DNA from: an uncultured Pseudomonadota bacterium
GTDB taxonomy: Bacteria; Myxococcota_A; UBA796; GCA-2862545
NCBI GenBank assembly: GCA_913061235.1
Contig: CAJXTB010000028.1
Coordinates: 18,576-82,575, forward strand
Direction: 5' to 3'
Length of the DNA stretch: 64,000 nucleotides
Position numbers and translations under genes: made by a program. Below are positions 26,942-35,059 of this stretch, in pieces. The notes beneath the pieces were generated by a model that was given only the letters and a program-made list of their open reading frames with translations, was not told the DNA's origin and searched no databases. The first letter of the stretch is position 1. Each line of letters starts with the position of its first letter.

Positions 26942-29026
26942 ATGCGGTGGATGACAGTGGCGCTATTGATAGCAGCAGGTGCGTGTAGGACAGCCGCAGT
27001 GGGCTCGGACACGGATGGACTGTCCGACGGCACAGATGTGGTGGTTGGAACCGACGCTGACAGCGATTTCGACACGGACACGGACACCGACATCGACATC
27101 GACACGGACACGGACACGGACACCGAGGCCTTGGCTGATGCCGACGCTGACGGTGTTGCAGATGACGACGACAACTGCGTCTCAGTCGCCAATGCGGACC
27201 AAGCGGACCGCAACAACGACGGTCAGGGGGACGCGTGCGCCGAGTCCTGTGAACCGGGTGCGGCAGTGGATGCTCCCGGATGTGACGGCGTCTGCGACGA
27301 CGGTGAAGCTGAGACCACAGACTGTGACGGCATCTGCGGCGACGGCGAGCTCGGTGTGGACTGCGACGGTCTGTGCGGGCCGGACGACACGGGGGCCGAC
27401 TGCAACGAGGTGTGCGACGTTGATGAGATCGGGTCTGACTGCGATGGCGTGTGCACCGGTGATGACTCTGCTGCCGACTGCGACGGCGTGTGTGACGCCA
27501 ACGAAGATGGCTCGGACTGCAACGGCCAGTGCGACATTGGCGAGACTGGAAACGACTGCAATGGTCTGTGCGAAGGCCTAGAGTCCGGCTCGGACTGCGA
27601 CGGCGTGTGTGCCGATGGTGAGTCTGGAAGCCTCGACTGTGACGGCGTGTGCGACACAGGCGATGGTGGAACCGACTGCGACGGTCTGTGCGGTCCCGGT
27701 GATGAAGCCCCGGACTGTGACGGCGTTTGCAGCCCGTCAGAGGCAGGAACCCCCGACTGCGACGGCGTGTGCACGGGTCGCGACACCGCCCCCGATTGCG
27801 ATGGCCTGTGCGCAGTAGGCGACACATTCCCCGATTGCGATGGCCTGTGTGACACGGGTGAAAACGGCACGGACTGCGACGGAGTGTGCAATCAAGGCGA
27901 CGCCGCCCCCGATTGTGATGGTGTCTGCGGCGACGGTGACGCGGCCCCGGACTGCGATGGTGTCTGTGACATTGGCGACGGTTCACTCGACTGCGACGGC
28001 ACCTGCGACCCGGGTGACACCGGCTCTGACTGTGACGGTGTGTGCCGTGGCGATGAAGCGGACTCCATAGACTGTGACGGTGTGTGTACCGGCCGCGACA
28101 CCGCTCCGGACTGTGACGGCAGCTGTGATGTCGGCGACACGTTCCCCGACTGTGACGGCCTGTGTGACCCCGAAGAGTCAGGTACCGACTGTGATGGCCT
28201 GTGTGATGTTGGCGACAGCCCGCAAGACTGCGACGGCGTGTGCGACGACGGCGAAGACCCAGACGGCGACGACTGCCGCTGCGATTGCCCAGACGGATTC
28301 GACCCGCGCCCAGCCAATGACGGCTGCGTGCAGTACAGCGAGAGCGACCCAATTGATGGAGGCGGCGAACGTTTTGGTGTCTGTCCCATGGAGACGCTGA
28401 GCGTCTACGGCAGCCTTGGGGCTCGATTCCCTGGCAACACCACGGACACATCGCCCTTCTGGATGGGGGCTTCCTGGCCAGAACAGCGTATGAATCAAGT
28501 CGGCGTGTGGACGTGTCGCGCCGCCGGAGACGCCGGCTACAGCCATCCACCAATCAACGAATGGATTGGATTTAGCGTCTGTATCGACCTGCCCGAGCCG
28601 GGGTTGTACCTCGTCGGCTCCGGTGGCGACAACCTGATTCGGATGAGCATTGATGGGGACAGCGTCTACGAGAGCAGCGCCGCCGACTTGGCCCAGTTCA
28701 ACTATTGGTGGATGCGCACGCGGACCTTGTCGTCGGGAACGCACACCGTAGAGCTGGAAGGCCAGAACGTGGGTGGACCGGGTGGCTTTGGCGCCGAGAT
28801 CTACGGCCCGTTCCCGGAGGACACGGCACTGGATGACGCCTCGCTGCAAGCCCTGGACTTTGCGGGCAACATTGCGTGGTCGAGTGCGGATGCCATCGGC
28901 GGCGAGTTCGTGCTCGGAGAAGGCAGCGCCGGTCTTAGCTGTGCAGATGGCAGCGCTGTCGACGTGTGCGAAGTCGACCCGGTGTGCATTGACGAAGTAA
29001 GCGCCGAGTGTTTGGGCGCGCCATAA
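26942..29026 (+). CDS. Secreted Cys-rich repeat protein: DTD linker, TSP3-like motif, 25 CDGxC repeats, C-terminal sandwich domain
   Basis: ATG 26942 (or 26951) starts a signal with a probable lipobox (AAGAC). Next come an Asp/Thr linker of about 30 residues and a thrombospondin type 3-like Ca-binding motif (DADADGVADDDDNC, then DRNNDGQGDAC). Residues about 114-434 are 25 tandem copies of a 13-14 aa unit ending D-C-D-G-x-C. The last 250 residues hold a carbohydrate-binding or PA14-like beta-sandwich (IGFSVCIDLPEPGLYLVGSG, TLSSGTHTVELEGQNVGG). Regular Asp and paired Cys suggest a rigid, disulfide- and Ca-stabilised stalk carrying the C-terminal domain outward. The 694 aa protein has no family I recognise. 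Confidence 0.8.
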   Translation: MRWMTVALLIAAGACRTAAVGSDTDGLSDGTDVVVGTDADSDFDTDTDTDIDIDTDTDTDTEALADADADGVADDDDNCVSVANADQADRNNDGQGDACAESCEPGAAVDAPGCDGVCDDGEAETTDCDGICGDGELGVDCDGLCGPDDTGADCNEVCDVDEIGSDCDGVCTGDDSAADCDGVCDANEDGSDCNGQCDIGETGNDCNGLCEGLESGSDCDGVCADGESGSLDCDGVCDTGDGGTDCDGLCGPGDEAPDCDGVCSPSEAGTPDCDGVCTGRDTAPDCDGLCAVGDTFPDCDGLCDTGENGTDCDGVCNQGDAAPDCDGVCGDGDAAPDCDGVCDIGDGSLDCDGTCDPGDTGSDCDGVCRGDEADSIDCDGVCTGRDTAPDCDGSCDVGDTFPDCDGLCDPEESGTDCDGLCDVGDSPQDCDGVCDDGEDPDGDDCRCDCPDGFDPRPANDGCVQYSESDPIDGGGERFGVCPMETLSVYGSLGARFPGNTTDTSPFWMGASWPEQRMNQVGVWTCRAAGDAGYSHPPINEWIGFSVCIDLPEPGLYLVGSGGDNLIRMSIDGDSVYESSAADLAQFNYWWMRTRTLSSGTHTVELEGQNVGGPGGFGAEIYGPFPEDTALDDASLQALDFAGNIAWSSADAIGGEFVLGEGSAGLSCADGSAVDVCEVDPVCIDEVSAECLGAP
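27281..28243 (+). repeat. Tandem 39-42 bp coding repeats (25 CDGxC units)
   Basis: TGC-GAC-GGC-GTG-TGC-type cores recur 25 times at 39-bp, occasionally 42-bp, spacing with intact frame. Units 14-15 and 22-23 are near copies (TGRDTAPDCDG then VGDTFPDCDGLC) 315 bp apart, which indicates duplication of a block of eight units. Unit spacer sequences differ in codon use, so the array is not a recent single expansion. Confidence 0.9.
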
Positions 29027-29032
29027 AAACAG

Positions 29033-29072
29033 AACGGACGAGCCACCAGGGGGAAAAGGTGACCCGTCCGTT
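29033..29072. terminator. Probable bidirectional terminator hairpin
   Basis: AACGGACG (29033-29040) pairs with CGTCCGTT (29065-29072), with an inner CACC/GGTG pairing in the loop. It sits between the convergent CDGxC gene (ends 29026) and a lipoprotein gene (ends 29091). T-richness after the stem is modest (GGTTTG). Confidence 0.6.
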
Positions 29073-29090
29073 GGTTTGTCCGCTGGGCCA

Positions 29091-29627
29091 TTAGCCCTGG
29101 CGGGGAACGACTGTGACTGCTGTAACGCCGCCTTCGTCGCCAAAGTCGGCGTCGATGGTGACTTCAACGTCATCAGAGTCCGGTGCGTCGATGTCGATGC
29201 CCCCGTCGTCTTCGACCGGTGCTGGCTCGGAGAGGGTGATGGTGACGCTCTCGGGTGCGTCATCGAAGTCGAAGTCGTACGATTGTGGACCGGCGCAGCC
29301 CACGAAGTAGGACAGCTCGTCTCGGCTTAGTTCAATGCTGTCGCCTGCTTCGAGGCCGCTAATGTCGACATCTCCGGCGAGCATGACCCAGCCGTAGCGG
29401 CCTTCAACGTGAAGGTCGACCGTTAGCCAGTCGTCGTCGATGGAGGCGACGTCGACGGACAGGTCGTCGTCGAACGCCTGCACGGTGGAGACGCGGCCGG
29501 TCATGAAGGAGTCGCCGGAGTGAACACCGCCGAAGACTTGGCCGTTGCTTCCTGGACCGAATCCGGGAATGGCCTCACAAGCGGTGGCGAGGAAGAGGGC
29601 GACGGCGAGGGTTGCGATGCGAGTCAT
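29091..29627 (-). CDS. Small acidic lipoprotein of unknown function
   Basis: ATG 29627 with GGAG upstream gives a 178 aa product with a lipobox (FLATAC); the open frame to 29681 lacks a signal. The mature part is beta-rich and acidic (DDDLSVDVASIDDDWLTVDLHVEGRYG). It contains a DUF-like stretch DISGLEAGDSIELSRDEL and an Asp-rich segment (DGGIDIDAPDSDDVEVTIDAD). No known domain was recognised. It is convergent with the CDGxC repeat gene. Confidence 0.7.
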   Translation of the reverse strand: MTRIATLAVALFLATACEAIPGFGPGSNGQVFGGVHSGDSFMTGRVSTVQAFDDDLSVDVASIDDDWLTVDLHVEGRYGWVMLAGDVDISGLEAGDSIELSRDELSYFVGCAGPQSYDFDFDDAPESVTITLSEPAPVEDDGGIDIDAPDSDDVEVTIDADFGDEGGVTAVTVVPRQG

Positions 29628-29737
29628 AGTGGGTCTCCAGTGGGCGGCGTCTGGCCGCCGTTGGTGGCCCCCACTTGTCACCTGTCAGCTCCGCGCTGTC
29701 ATGGCCCCGGTAAGCGCGTGTCATCGTTGGGGTGGAA

Positions 29738-30403
29738 TTACAGGACGACCACGTCTCCACCCGGAACGGCGAGCGCTGGCAAGTCCACCCAAGACGCGCA
29801 GCGGTCTATCACCGGACCGTCGCCGGTAGCCGCACATGGGGCATCCGGCAGTACACCATCGGGAGACTGGACGGTCTCCGCTTCCCAAGGAAGTTCATAC
29901 TCTTTCGCCGTGGTCCGAATCAGTTCTGCGACTCGGCCGCTGTTGGAGATGGGCGCATCGAACAGCCAGCGTAGTCGAACTCCTGGGGTGGCCTGTTGGA
30001 TGTGCGCGATAGCCGAACGGGTAGCGTCAGTAGGCCGGAAAGTCCCGTGCACACCACCAATATCTCGCAGCACCCCGTCCCGACACCGCATCACGATGGC
30101 GCCTCCAAGCAGGCGCTCGACCGTAATCAAGACATTGAAGCCGTCGACCCACACTTCCGGCGGAAGGGGACCCACAACACGGGTTTGTGAGCGCGATACG
30201 CAGAGGGCTTCGGGGACGGAGGCACGACCAACGGCATGCCGCTGACGGCCGTCGAGCTGCAAGCGGTCGCCAACCAGCTTCGCTGACGCTTTTGCGCTGT
30301 AGCCTCGGCCCAGCAGCCAGGACAGGTCAGTGACTGCCTCTTGCAGCGTACCCAGGCGCTCTGCGGCGAAGGAGTGCGCATCTCGGGGGTCGGGTCCTCT
30401 CAT
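29738..30403 (-). CDS. DUF434 domain-containing protein
   Basis: The 221 aa protein shows the DUF434 pattern: DLSWLLGRGYSAKASAKLVGDR, LDGRQRHAVGRA, then VWVDGFNVLITVERLLGG and a C-terminal part with LRWLFDAPISNSG. The family is known mostly from archaea and some bacteria. The VDGFNVL block is reminiscent of NYN/PIN-type nucleases, but no activity is established. The gene is 14 bp downstream of the broken CPBP gene on the same strand and may share its transcript. Confidence 0.8.
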   Translation of the reverse strand: MRGPDPRDAHSFAAERLGTLQEAVTDLSWLLGRGYSAKASAKLVGDRLQLDGRQRHAVGRASVPEALCVSRSQTRVVGPLPPEVWVDGFNVLITVERLLGGAIVMRCRDGVLRDIGGVHGTFRPTDATRSAIAHIQQATPGVRLRWLFDAPISNSGRVAELIRTTAKEYELPWEAETVQSPDGVLPDAPCAATGDGPVIDRCASWVDLPALAVPGGDVVVL

Positions 30404-30417
30404 ACTTGGCTCCTAAA

Positions 30418-31029
30418 TTACAGACCGCCTACCATTTCCAGCCAGGGGTCCCGTCCGAGCACCCAGGGGTAGACCAGGGTTCCGAGCCAGCCGTGTGCGA
30501 AGGCCAGCGGCCACAGGTTGCCGTACTTTAGGTACAGCGGAGTCAGCACCAGGCCGAGCAGAAAGGTGGCGCCCATCAAGGCTGGGAACGGCACGTGGAT
30601 GAGGCCGAAGAGAGCGGCAGCCAGGACAGTCGTGGCCACAGGGCCCAGTTGTTTACGGATGTTGCGCGCCAGGACGCCGTTGACCAGAAGCTGCTGAATG
30701 AGCCCCCACAGCGGGTAGATGAGCAATGGAAACACGAAGTGCCACTGCCAGGTCAACGCCCCGCGCGACCACCCAATGCCGGCCAAGACCAGGGCGGAGA
30801 CCGCCATGAAGGCAGCGGTTCGTGCGACGGACGGGCCGAGGTTGTAGGTTGTAAATCCCTATAGACGCACACGGTCTGGATCTGTGCGTAGGGTTCTAGC
30901 AATCCACACGAGCCAGCCCAAGATGGCCGCTGCAATGAAGACGCCATGAACCACCGGCCAAGCGACAGTGGCCAGATGGCCGGCTGCAGTCGTGAGCACT
31001 GCGGCAAATTCAACGCGGTCAGTAGACAT
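30418..31029 (-). pseudogene. CPBP-family intramembrane protein interrupted by an in-frame amber codon
   Basis: From ATG 31029 the frame reads MSTDRVEFAAVLTTAAGHLA and a membrane helix (HGVFIAAAILGWLVWIA), then DPDRVRL, TAG (30859-30861), and continues in the same frame with GFTTYNLGPSVARTAAF into the CPBP core. The core has PLWGLIQQLLVNGVLARNI, FGLIHVPFPALMGATF and LAFAHGWLGTL. A TGG-to-TAG change would explain it, as Trp fits before GF. The glutamates of the usual CPBP EExxxR motif are both Gln here (IQQLLVNG), so peptidase activity was probably absent already. A downstream restart at ATG 30807 (129 aa) or stop-codon readthrough remain possible. Confidence 0.75.
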
Positions 31030-31104
31030 TACGCGGAAGTTCGCACTCGACGCGCAGTGTCAACCGAGAGCACCGGTCAAGTAGCGAGCCGTATGATGGG
31101 TACT

Positions 31105-31875
31105 CTAGCCGCGCTCAAGCCAGCGCAAGGAGAAGACCTCCTCTTCAAGCTCCACACCCAACACCAACTCGGTGGTCACAATCTCGGTGTACGAGCCTTC
31201 TTTGAGCTTGTCTTCAATGCGCATGCGGAAGGGGTAGTGTCGGCCGTCTTCGAGTGGGCGAACGTCGCTCATATCCCAGGTCTTAACCATAAGACCCGAC
31301 AGTGCGTACAGCTCTTGATGGCTCGGGATGAGGGTCTCAACATCGACCAAGATGACCCGCTTTGCGTAGGTGATGTCCGAGGTCTTTGCGGTGAGTTCAA
31401 CGCGCCAATGCGGCCGTTCATCCCACACTTCTTGTCCGACGAGCACGCCGTCGTAGGCGTCTTGCCATTCGGTTGTACTGGTCATGTCTTCGTACGACAC
31501 GTCCGAGCCTGCCATGCCCTGGCGCAGCATGTGTCCGCTGATTTTCTGGACCCGCTCCACAGAGGGTAGGTACATCCACATCTCTTCGCCCTTGCGCAGG
31601 TAGCGGGTGCCACGCTCGCGAGCTGGGGAGAGGTACTCGATGGTCGATTCGTCCGCACCACGGCCGAAGGTCGTCATGCTGTATTCGCGGGTACGTCTTG
31701 GACTGGCCACGGTCATTGTCATGGTTGCGCTTCGAGTCTCAAAGTTGAGATTGGTCTCGAATGCGTTGAGCAGGCTGTCGACTGTGGGCAACTCCGGCTC
31801 GTCCGCCCATGCTGGCGACGAGACGAGGGTTGCTAGGGCGACTGTAGCGGCGAGAAACAAGCGACGGGTCAACAT
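31105..31875 (-). CDS. LolA-like outer-membrane lipoprotein-sorting family protein
   Basis: The 256 aa protein has a signal peptide (LFLAATVALATLVSSPAWA) and a LolA/LppX-like fold: SATMTMTVASPRRTREYSMTTFGRG, then GTRYLRKGEEMWMYLPSVERVQKISGHM, MAGSDVSYEDM and AKRVILVDVETLIPSHQELY. This branch typically accompanies FtsX-type permeases or RND/MMPL exporters and probably carries lipid across the periplasm. It is the last gene of the operon starting with tetR; its start shares a base with the preceding permease stop. Confidence 0.88.
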   Translation of the reverse strand: MLTRRLFLAATVALATLVSSPAWADEPELPTVDSLLNAFETNLNFETRSATMTMTVASPRRTREYSMTTFGRGADESTIEYLSPARERGTRYLRKGEEMWMYLPSVERVQKISGHMLRQGMAGSDVSYEDMTSTTEWQDAYDGVLVGQEVWDERPHWRVELTAKTSDITYAKRVILVDVETLIPSHQELYALSGLMVKTWDMSDVRPLEDGRHYPFRMRIEDKLKEGSYTEIVTTELVLGVELEEEVFSLRWLERG

Positions 31876-33113
31876 CAGTGACCTCCTTTCATGGCATCGA
31901 CAGGGCGGATGGAGGCGGCGCGAAGGGACGGGATGAAGCTTCCGGCGATTGCCATGGTGAGGCCAACGAAGAAGCCCTTGAAGAGCATGTCTGGCGTGAG
32001 TTTGGCGTACAACTGGGCGCTCATGGCCATCTCTCCTACATCCATGTCGTCCAACACGTCGGAGCCAATGTTGTATCCCCAGTGGACCAGGGGCCAGGAC
32101 AGCAGCGACCCGAGAGCCATGCCAATGACACCACCGATGACGGCGATGACCACCGCTTCGGCAACGAACATCAGCACGGCTTGTGCGCGTCCCAAGCCCA
32201 TGGCTCGCATTACGCCAATTTCCGATGTCCGCTCCAGCACACTCATGGTCATGGTGTTCCAGATGGCAAGGGCGGTGATGAACACGAGAATGAGGCCAAT
32301 GACAGCCTGCATGGCGGCTGTGATGCCCACCATGCTGTCGAAGGGACTGCGCTGCGTCCAGGGCTCAACGACCAGATCGGTGACACTGGCCAAGCCAGAG
32401 ATCTGGTCGGCGAGCGCCTCGGCGTTGTCGACGTCGTCTCCGTAGATCAGGACTTCGAGGGCGCCGTCGTCAATGTCTGCCGCGTACTGCATGGTCGCCA
32501 GCGACATGAAGACCTGCTTGTCGACCATGGGATTTCCCGCGTAGACAATGCCTGCGATGGTGCCGCCGACCGGCGAGATGGCACCGTCTTGGGTCTGTCC
32601 GAACAGCACGATTTGTGAGCCGACCTCAAGACCAGCCATCTGCGCGATTCGCTGGCCAACGAGCATCTCGCCTGCGTCCCAGTCGGGCCACCCGCCGGCG
32701 ACGAGCTTGTCTTCCAGGGTGCCGCGGTCGCGCATCCAGGCATCGGTGCTTCCAGTGGTGATTGCGAAGACATCACCGATGGTATCGTCGACGGAAACAG
32801 CCATACCGGACTTGATGATGGGGTAGGCGTGGCTGCCGGGTACGTTCTGCTCAATGTCGTCCGCAATGGCCTGTGCGTCTGGGACATATTCGTAGAGTGG
32901 ATTGAGCTGTTCGCGTTCAAGGAAGTCGGGGTCGACTACGCGGACATGACCGATGAGTGCGGTGGAGTCCGCATAGATGTTCTCGAAGACGCCTACCAAG
33001 AAGGCGCTGGCGACGGTGAACAGGGCCACGCCAATGATGACGGTTGCGGCGGTGAGTGCGGTGCGGCGACCGTTGCGACGGACGTTGCGGAGAGCGAGCT
33101 TGAAAATCCACAT
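31875..33113 (-). CDS. ABC transporter permease, FtsX/LolE type (second copy)
   Basis: The 412 aa protein has the MacB/LolC/LolE layout: an N-terminal helix (LTAATVIIGVALFTVASAFLVG) after RNVRRNGRRTAL, a periplasmic domain of about 200 residues, then three C-terminal helices (AVIGLILVFITALAIWNTM, VAEAVVIAVIGGVIGMALGS and FFVGLTMAIAGSFIPSLRAA). The ERTSEIGVMRAMGL motif after the second helix is diagnostic of FtsX permeases. It pairs with the permease encoded just upstream; the two genes are 2 bp apart. Confidence 0.93.
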   Translation of the reverse strand: MWIFKLALRNVRRNGRRTALTAATVIIGVALFTVASAFLVGVFENIYADSTALIGHVRVVDPDFLEREQLNPLYEYVPDAQAIADDIEQNVPGSHAYPIIKSGMAVSVDDTIGDVFAITTGSTDAWMRDRGTLEDKLVAGGWPDWDAGEMLVGQRIAQMAGLEVGSQIVLFGQTQDGAISPVGGTIAGIVYAGNPMVDKQVFMSLATMQYAADIDDGALEVLIYGDDVDNAEALADQISGLASVTDLVVEPWTQRSPFDSMVGITAAMQAVIGLILVFITALAIWNTMTMSVLERTSEIGVMRAMGLGRAQAVLMFVAEAVVIAVIGGVIGMALGSLLSWPLVHWGYNIGSDVLDDMDVGEMAMSAQLYAKLTPDMLFKGFFVGLTMAIAGSFIPSLRAASIRPVDAMKGGH

Positions 33114-33115
33114 AT

Positions 33116-34342
33116 CTAGGCCCTCACAGCGTCAGCAGGAGACAGCGACGAGGCGGCACGTGCTGGGTAGACGGACGCAATCGTGGCGACGAAAGCGCCG
33201 ATAGCAACGCCAACGGCGATGGTTGGTGGAGAGAAGTACATGTAGAGCATTGTTGAGAACGCAATCCCATTGTTGACGTCTCCGGATTCCGCCATCAGCG
33301 GCGCCAAGTCGATTCCATTGATGGACCAATAATAGGTGGCAAACCCGCCGATTGCGGCGCCGAGCAGCCCGCCCACAATGCCGAGAAAAGCCCCTTCAAT
33401 CAGGAAGAGCCCGGTGACTTGCCGGCGTGTCATGCCCATGGCACGCAATGTGCCGACCTCACGCACACGCTCGTAGGCGGCCATGAGGATGGTGTTGGCA
33501 ATCCCGGTGGCGGCCATGGCGAGTAGAGCGAAGGACATGATGCGGAACAGCGTGCGTCGCATCTCCATGAGCTGAACGAGCTCTTCTGTGGCTTGCTCCC
33601 ACGTCTCGGGCTTGGCGTCTGGCTGGGTAACGGCGAGCTGCTCGGCGAAGGAGTCGGCGTTCCAGCGATTGCCAAGGCGCGCGTGTAGGTGGGTGGTGCG
33701 GTCGTGGTGTTGGACCAGGTCTTCGGCCAGCGGCCATGGAATCATCACCGTGTTGATGTCCATGATGGGATTGCCGGCCGACAGAACGCCGGACACTGGC
33801 ACCTGCAGCGCGTTGAGGGCGCCATCCACTGTGCGTGTGCGCAGTGTCAGCCAATCGCCGGCTTCAACACCAAGTAGCGTGGCCGCTTTGATGGCCAACA
33901 GCACTCCGCCGTTTTCTGGTGTTGGCAGCTCACCTTGTACGACCCAGGTGTCACGTGGGAACACCGCTTCGTCAGTGGCTGGGTCATAGGCAACGCCGCG
34001 TAGGCGAATGCCGTCGGACCTAACAATGCCTTCCGGTGAAAACAGAATGCGCCGGGTCCAGGACTCTGTCTGGTCGTCTAAGGCGACGGTGGTGGCCTCG
34101 GTCAGCGTGAAGGCGTCTTCGATAGGGCGCGTGAACGCGTCGGAGTCGTACTCGAGGGGAGTCAGGGTCACATGGGCGCCGACCGTGTCAATCTCGGCGC
34201 GAATTACGTTCTCGGTGAGTCCGTTCGCAAACCCGTCTCCCAAAATGAAGACCGAGACCCCGGCAACGACCGAGATGAGAGATAGCGCCACGCGTTTCGG
34301 GGAGCGCAGCAGGTTCAAGGCCCCTAGGCGAACCAACCACAT
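33116..34342 (-). CDS. ABC transporter permease, FtsX/LolC type (first copy)
   Basis: The 408 aa protein has the same layout as its neighbour: LNLLRSPKRVALSLISVVAGVSVFILGDGF at the N-terminus, a periplasmic domain to about residue 265, and AYERVREVGTLRAMGMTRRQV followed by helices FLIEGAFLGIVGGLLGAAIGG and VGVAIGAFVATIASVYPARAA. Two different permeases with one ATPase indicate a LolCDE-like heterodimer. The start overlaps the ATPase stop by one base, so the three are translated together. Confidence 0.93.
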   Translation of the reverse strand: MWLVRLGALNLLRSPKRVALSLISVVAGVSVFILGDGFANGLTENVIRAEIDTVGAHVTLTPLEYDSDAFTRPIEDAFTLTEATTVALDDQTESWTRRILFSPEGIVRSDGIRLRGVAYDPATDEAVFPRDTWVVQGELPTPENGGVLLAIKAATLLGVEAGDWLTLRTRTVDGALNALQVPVSGVLSAGNPIMDINTVMIPWPLAEDLVQHHDRTTHLHARLGNRWNADSFAEQLAVTQPDAKPETWEQATEELVQLMEMRRTLFRIMSFALLAMAATGIANTILMAAYERVREVGTLRAMGMTRRQVTGLFLIEGAFLGIVGGLLGAAIGGFATYYWSINGIDLAPLMAESGDVNNGIAFSTMLYMYFSPPTIAVGVAIGAFVATIASVYPARAASSLSPADAVRA

Positions 34343-35037
34343 CAGACGCCTCCATTCGGGCGTTCGTCCGCCTCAATCCTACCATCGCGAAGCTTCACAA
34401 TGCGCTTGGCTCGTGCCATTACCCGCGGGTCATGCGTGGAGAAGAGGAAGGTCGCTCCCAGACTTTCGTTGAGGTCGTGCATGAGGTCGAGAACGTTGTC
34501 CCCGCTCTTGGTGTCGAGGTTCGCTGTGGGTTCATCTGCAATCACCAGCGCCGGCTTCTTCACCAGGGCTCGCGCGACCGCTACCCGTTGCTGCTGGCCG
34601 CCGGACAGCTGGTTCGGACGACGGTGCAGGAACTCGCCAAGACCCACGTCCTGAAGGACTTTGGTGGCCTGCTCTTTGTGGTTGCCGCCTAGGCCTGCGA
34701 GCTGCAGGGCGAGGGTCACGTTCTCGAGTGCCGTCAGCACTGGCACCAAGTTGAACGACTGGAAAATGAAGCCGATCTGCTGGGCCCGTAGAGAGGCAAG
34801 CTTGCGCTGGGACAGATGAGAGACATCGTGGCCTTGTAGGAAGACCTGTCCGGATGAGGCTTCGTCGAGCAACCCAATCAAGTTGAGTAGTGTGCTCTTG
34901 CCCGAGCCTGAAGGGCCGGAGAACACGGTGAACTCACCCGGTTCAATACTCACCGAGACGCTGTCCAGCGCTCGTACTTCCGTGGGTCCACTTCCGTAGA
35001 TCTTGCTGGCATTCTCGAGCTGGCAGATGGCACTCAT
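34342..35037 (-). CDS. ABC transporter ATPase, LolD/MacB type
   Basis: ATG 35037 with AGGAG upstream gives 231 aa; the longer frame to 35085 is not needed. Walker A FSGPSGSGKSTLLNLIGLLD, Q-loop LRAQQIGFIFQSFNL, signature LSGGQQQRVAVARALV, Walker B ALVIADEPTANLD and the H-loop STHDP are all present. The sequence belongs to the LolD/MacB/FtsE branch that drives mechanotransmission permeases for lipoprotein or lipid extraction. It precedes the two permease genes. Confidence 0.97.
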   Translation of the reverse strand: MSAICQLENASKIYGSGPTEVRALDSVSVSIEPGEFTVFSGPSGSGKSTLLNLIGLLDEASSGQVFLQGHDVSHLSQRKLASLRAQQIGFIFQSFNLVPVLTALENVTLALQLAGLGGNHKEQATKVLQDVGLGEFLHRRPNQLSGGQQQRVAVARALVKKPALVIADEPTANLDTKSGDNVLDLMHDLNESLGATFLFSTHDPRVMARAKRIVKLRDGRIEADERPNGGV

Positions 35038-35059
35038 GTGTGCTCCTAGAGACGTTGAA

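Noticed and set aside
27281..28243. Possible CRISPR array (regular repeats at about 39 bp)
   Set aside because: Repeats are in frame, lack constant-length unique spacers, and encode a coherent protein unit; no cas genes nearby.
26814..28553. Long minus-strand ORF rich in Arg, His and Cys
   Set aside because: It is the mirror of the CDGxC codon repeats; no start signal, no domain, and the plus strand has a signal peptide and recognisable motifs.
30753..31013. 86-codon minus-strand ORF upstream of the CPBP core
   Set aside because: It is out of frame with the CPBP protein, while the overlapping frame from 31029 gives a membrane helix and joins the core apart from one TAG.
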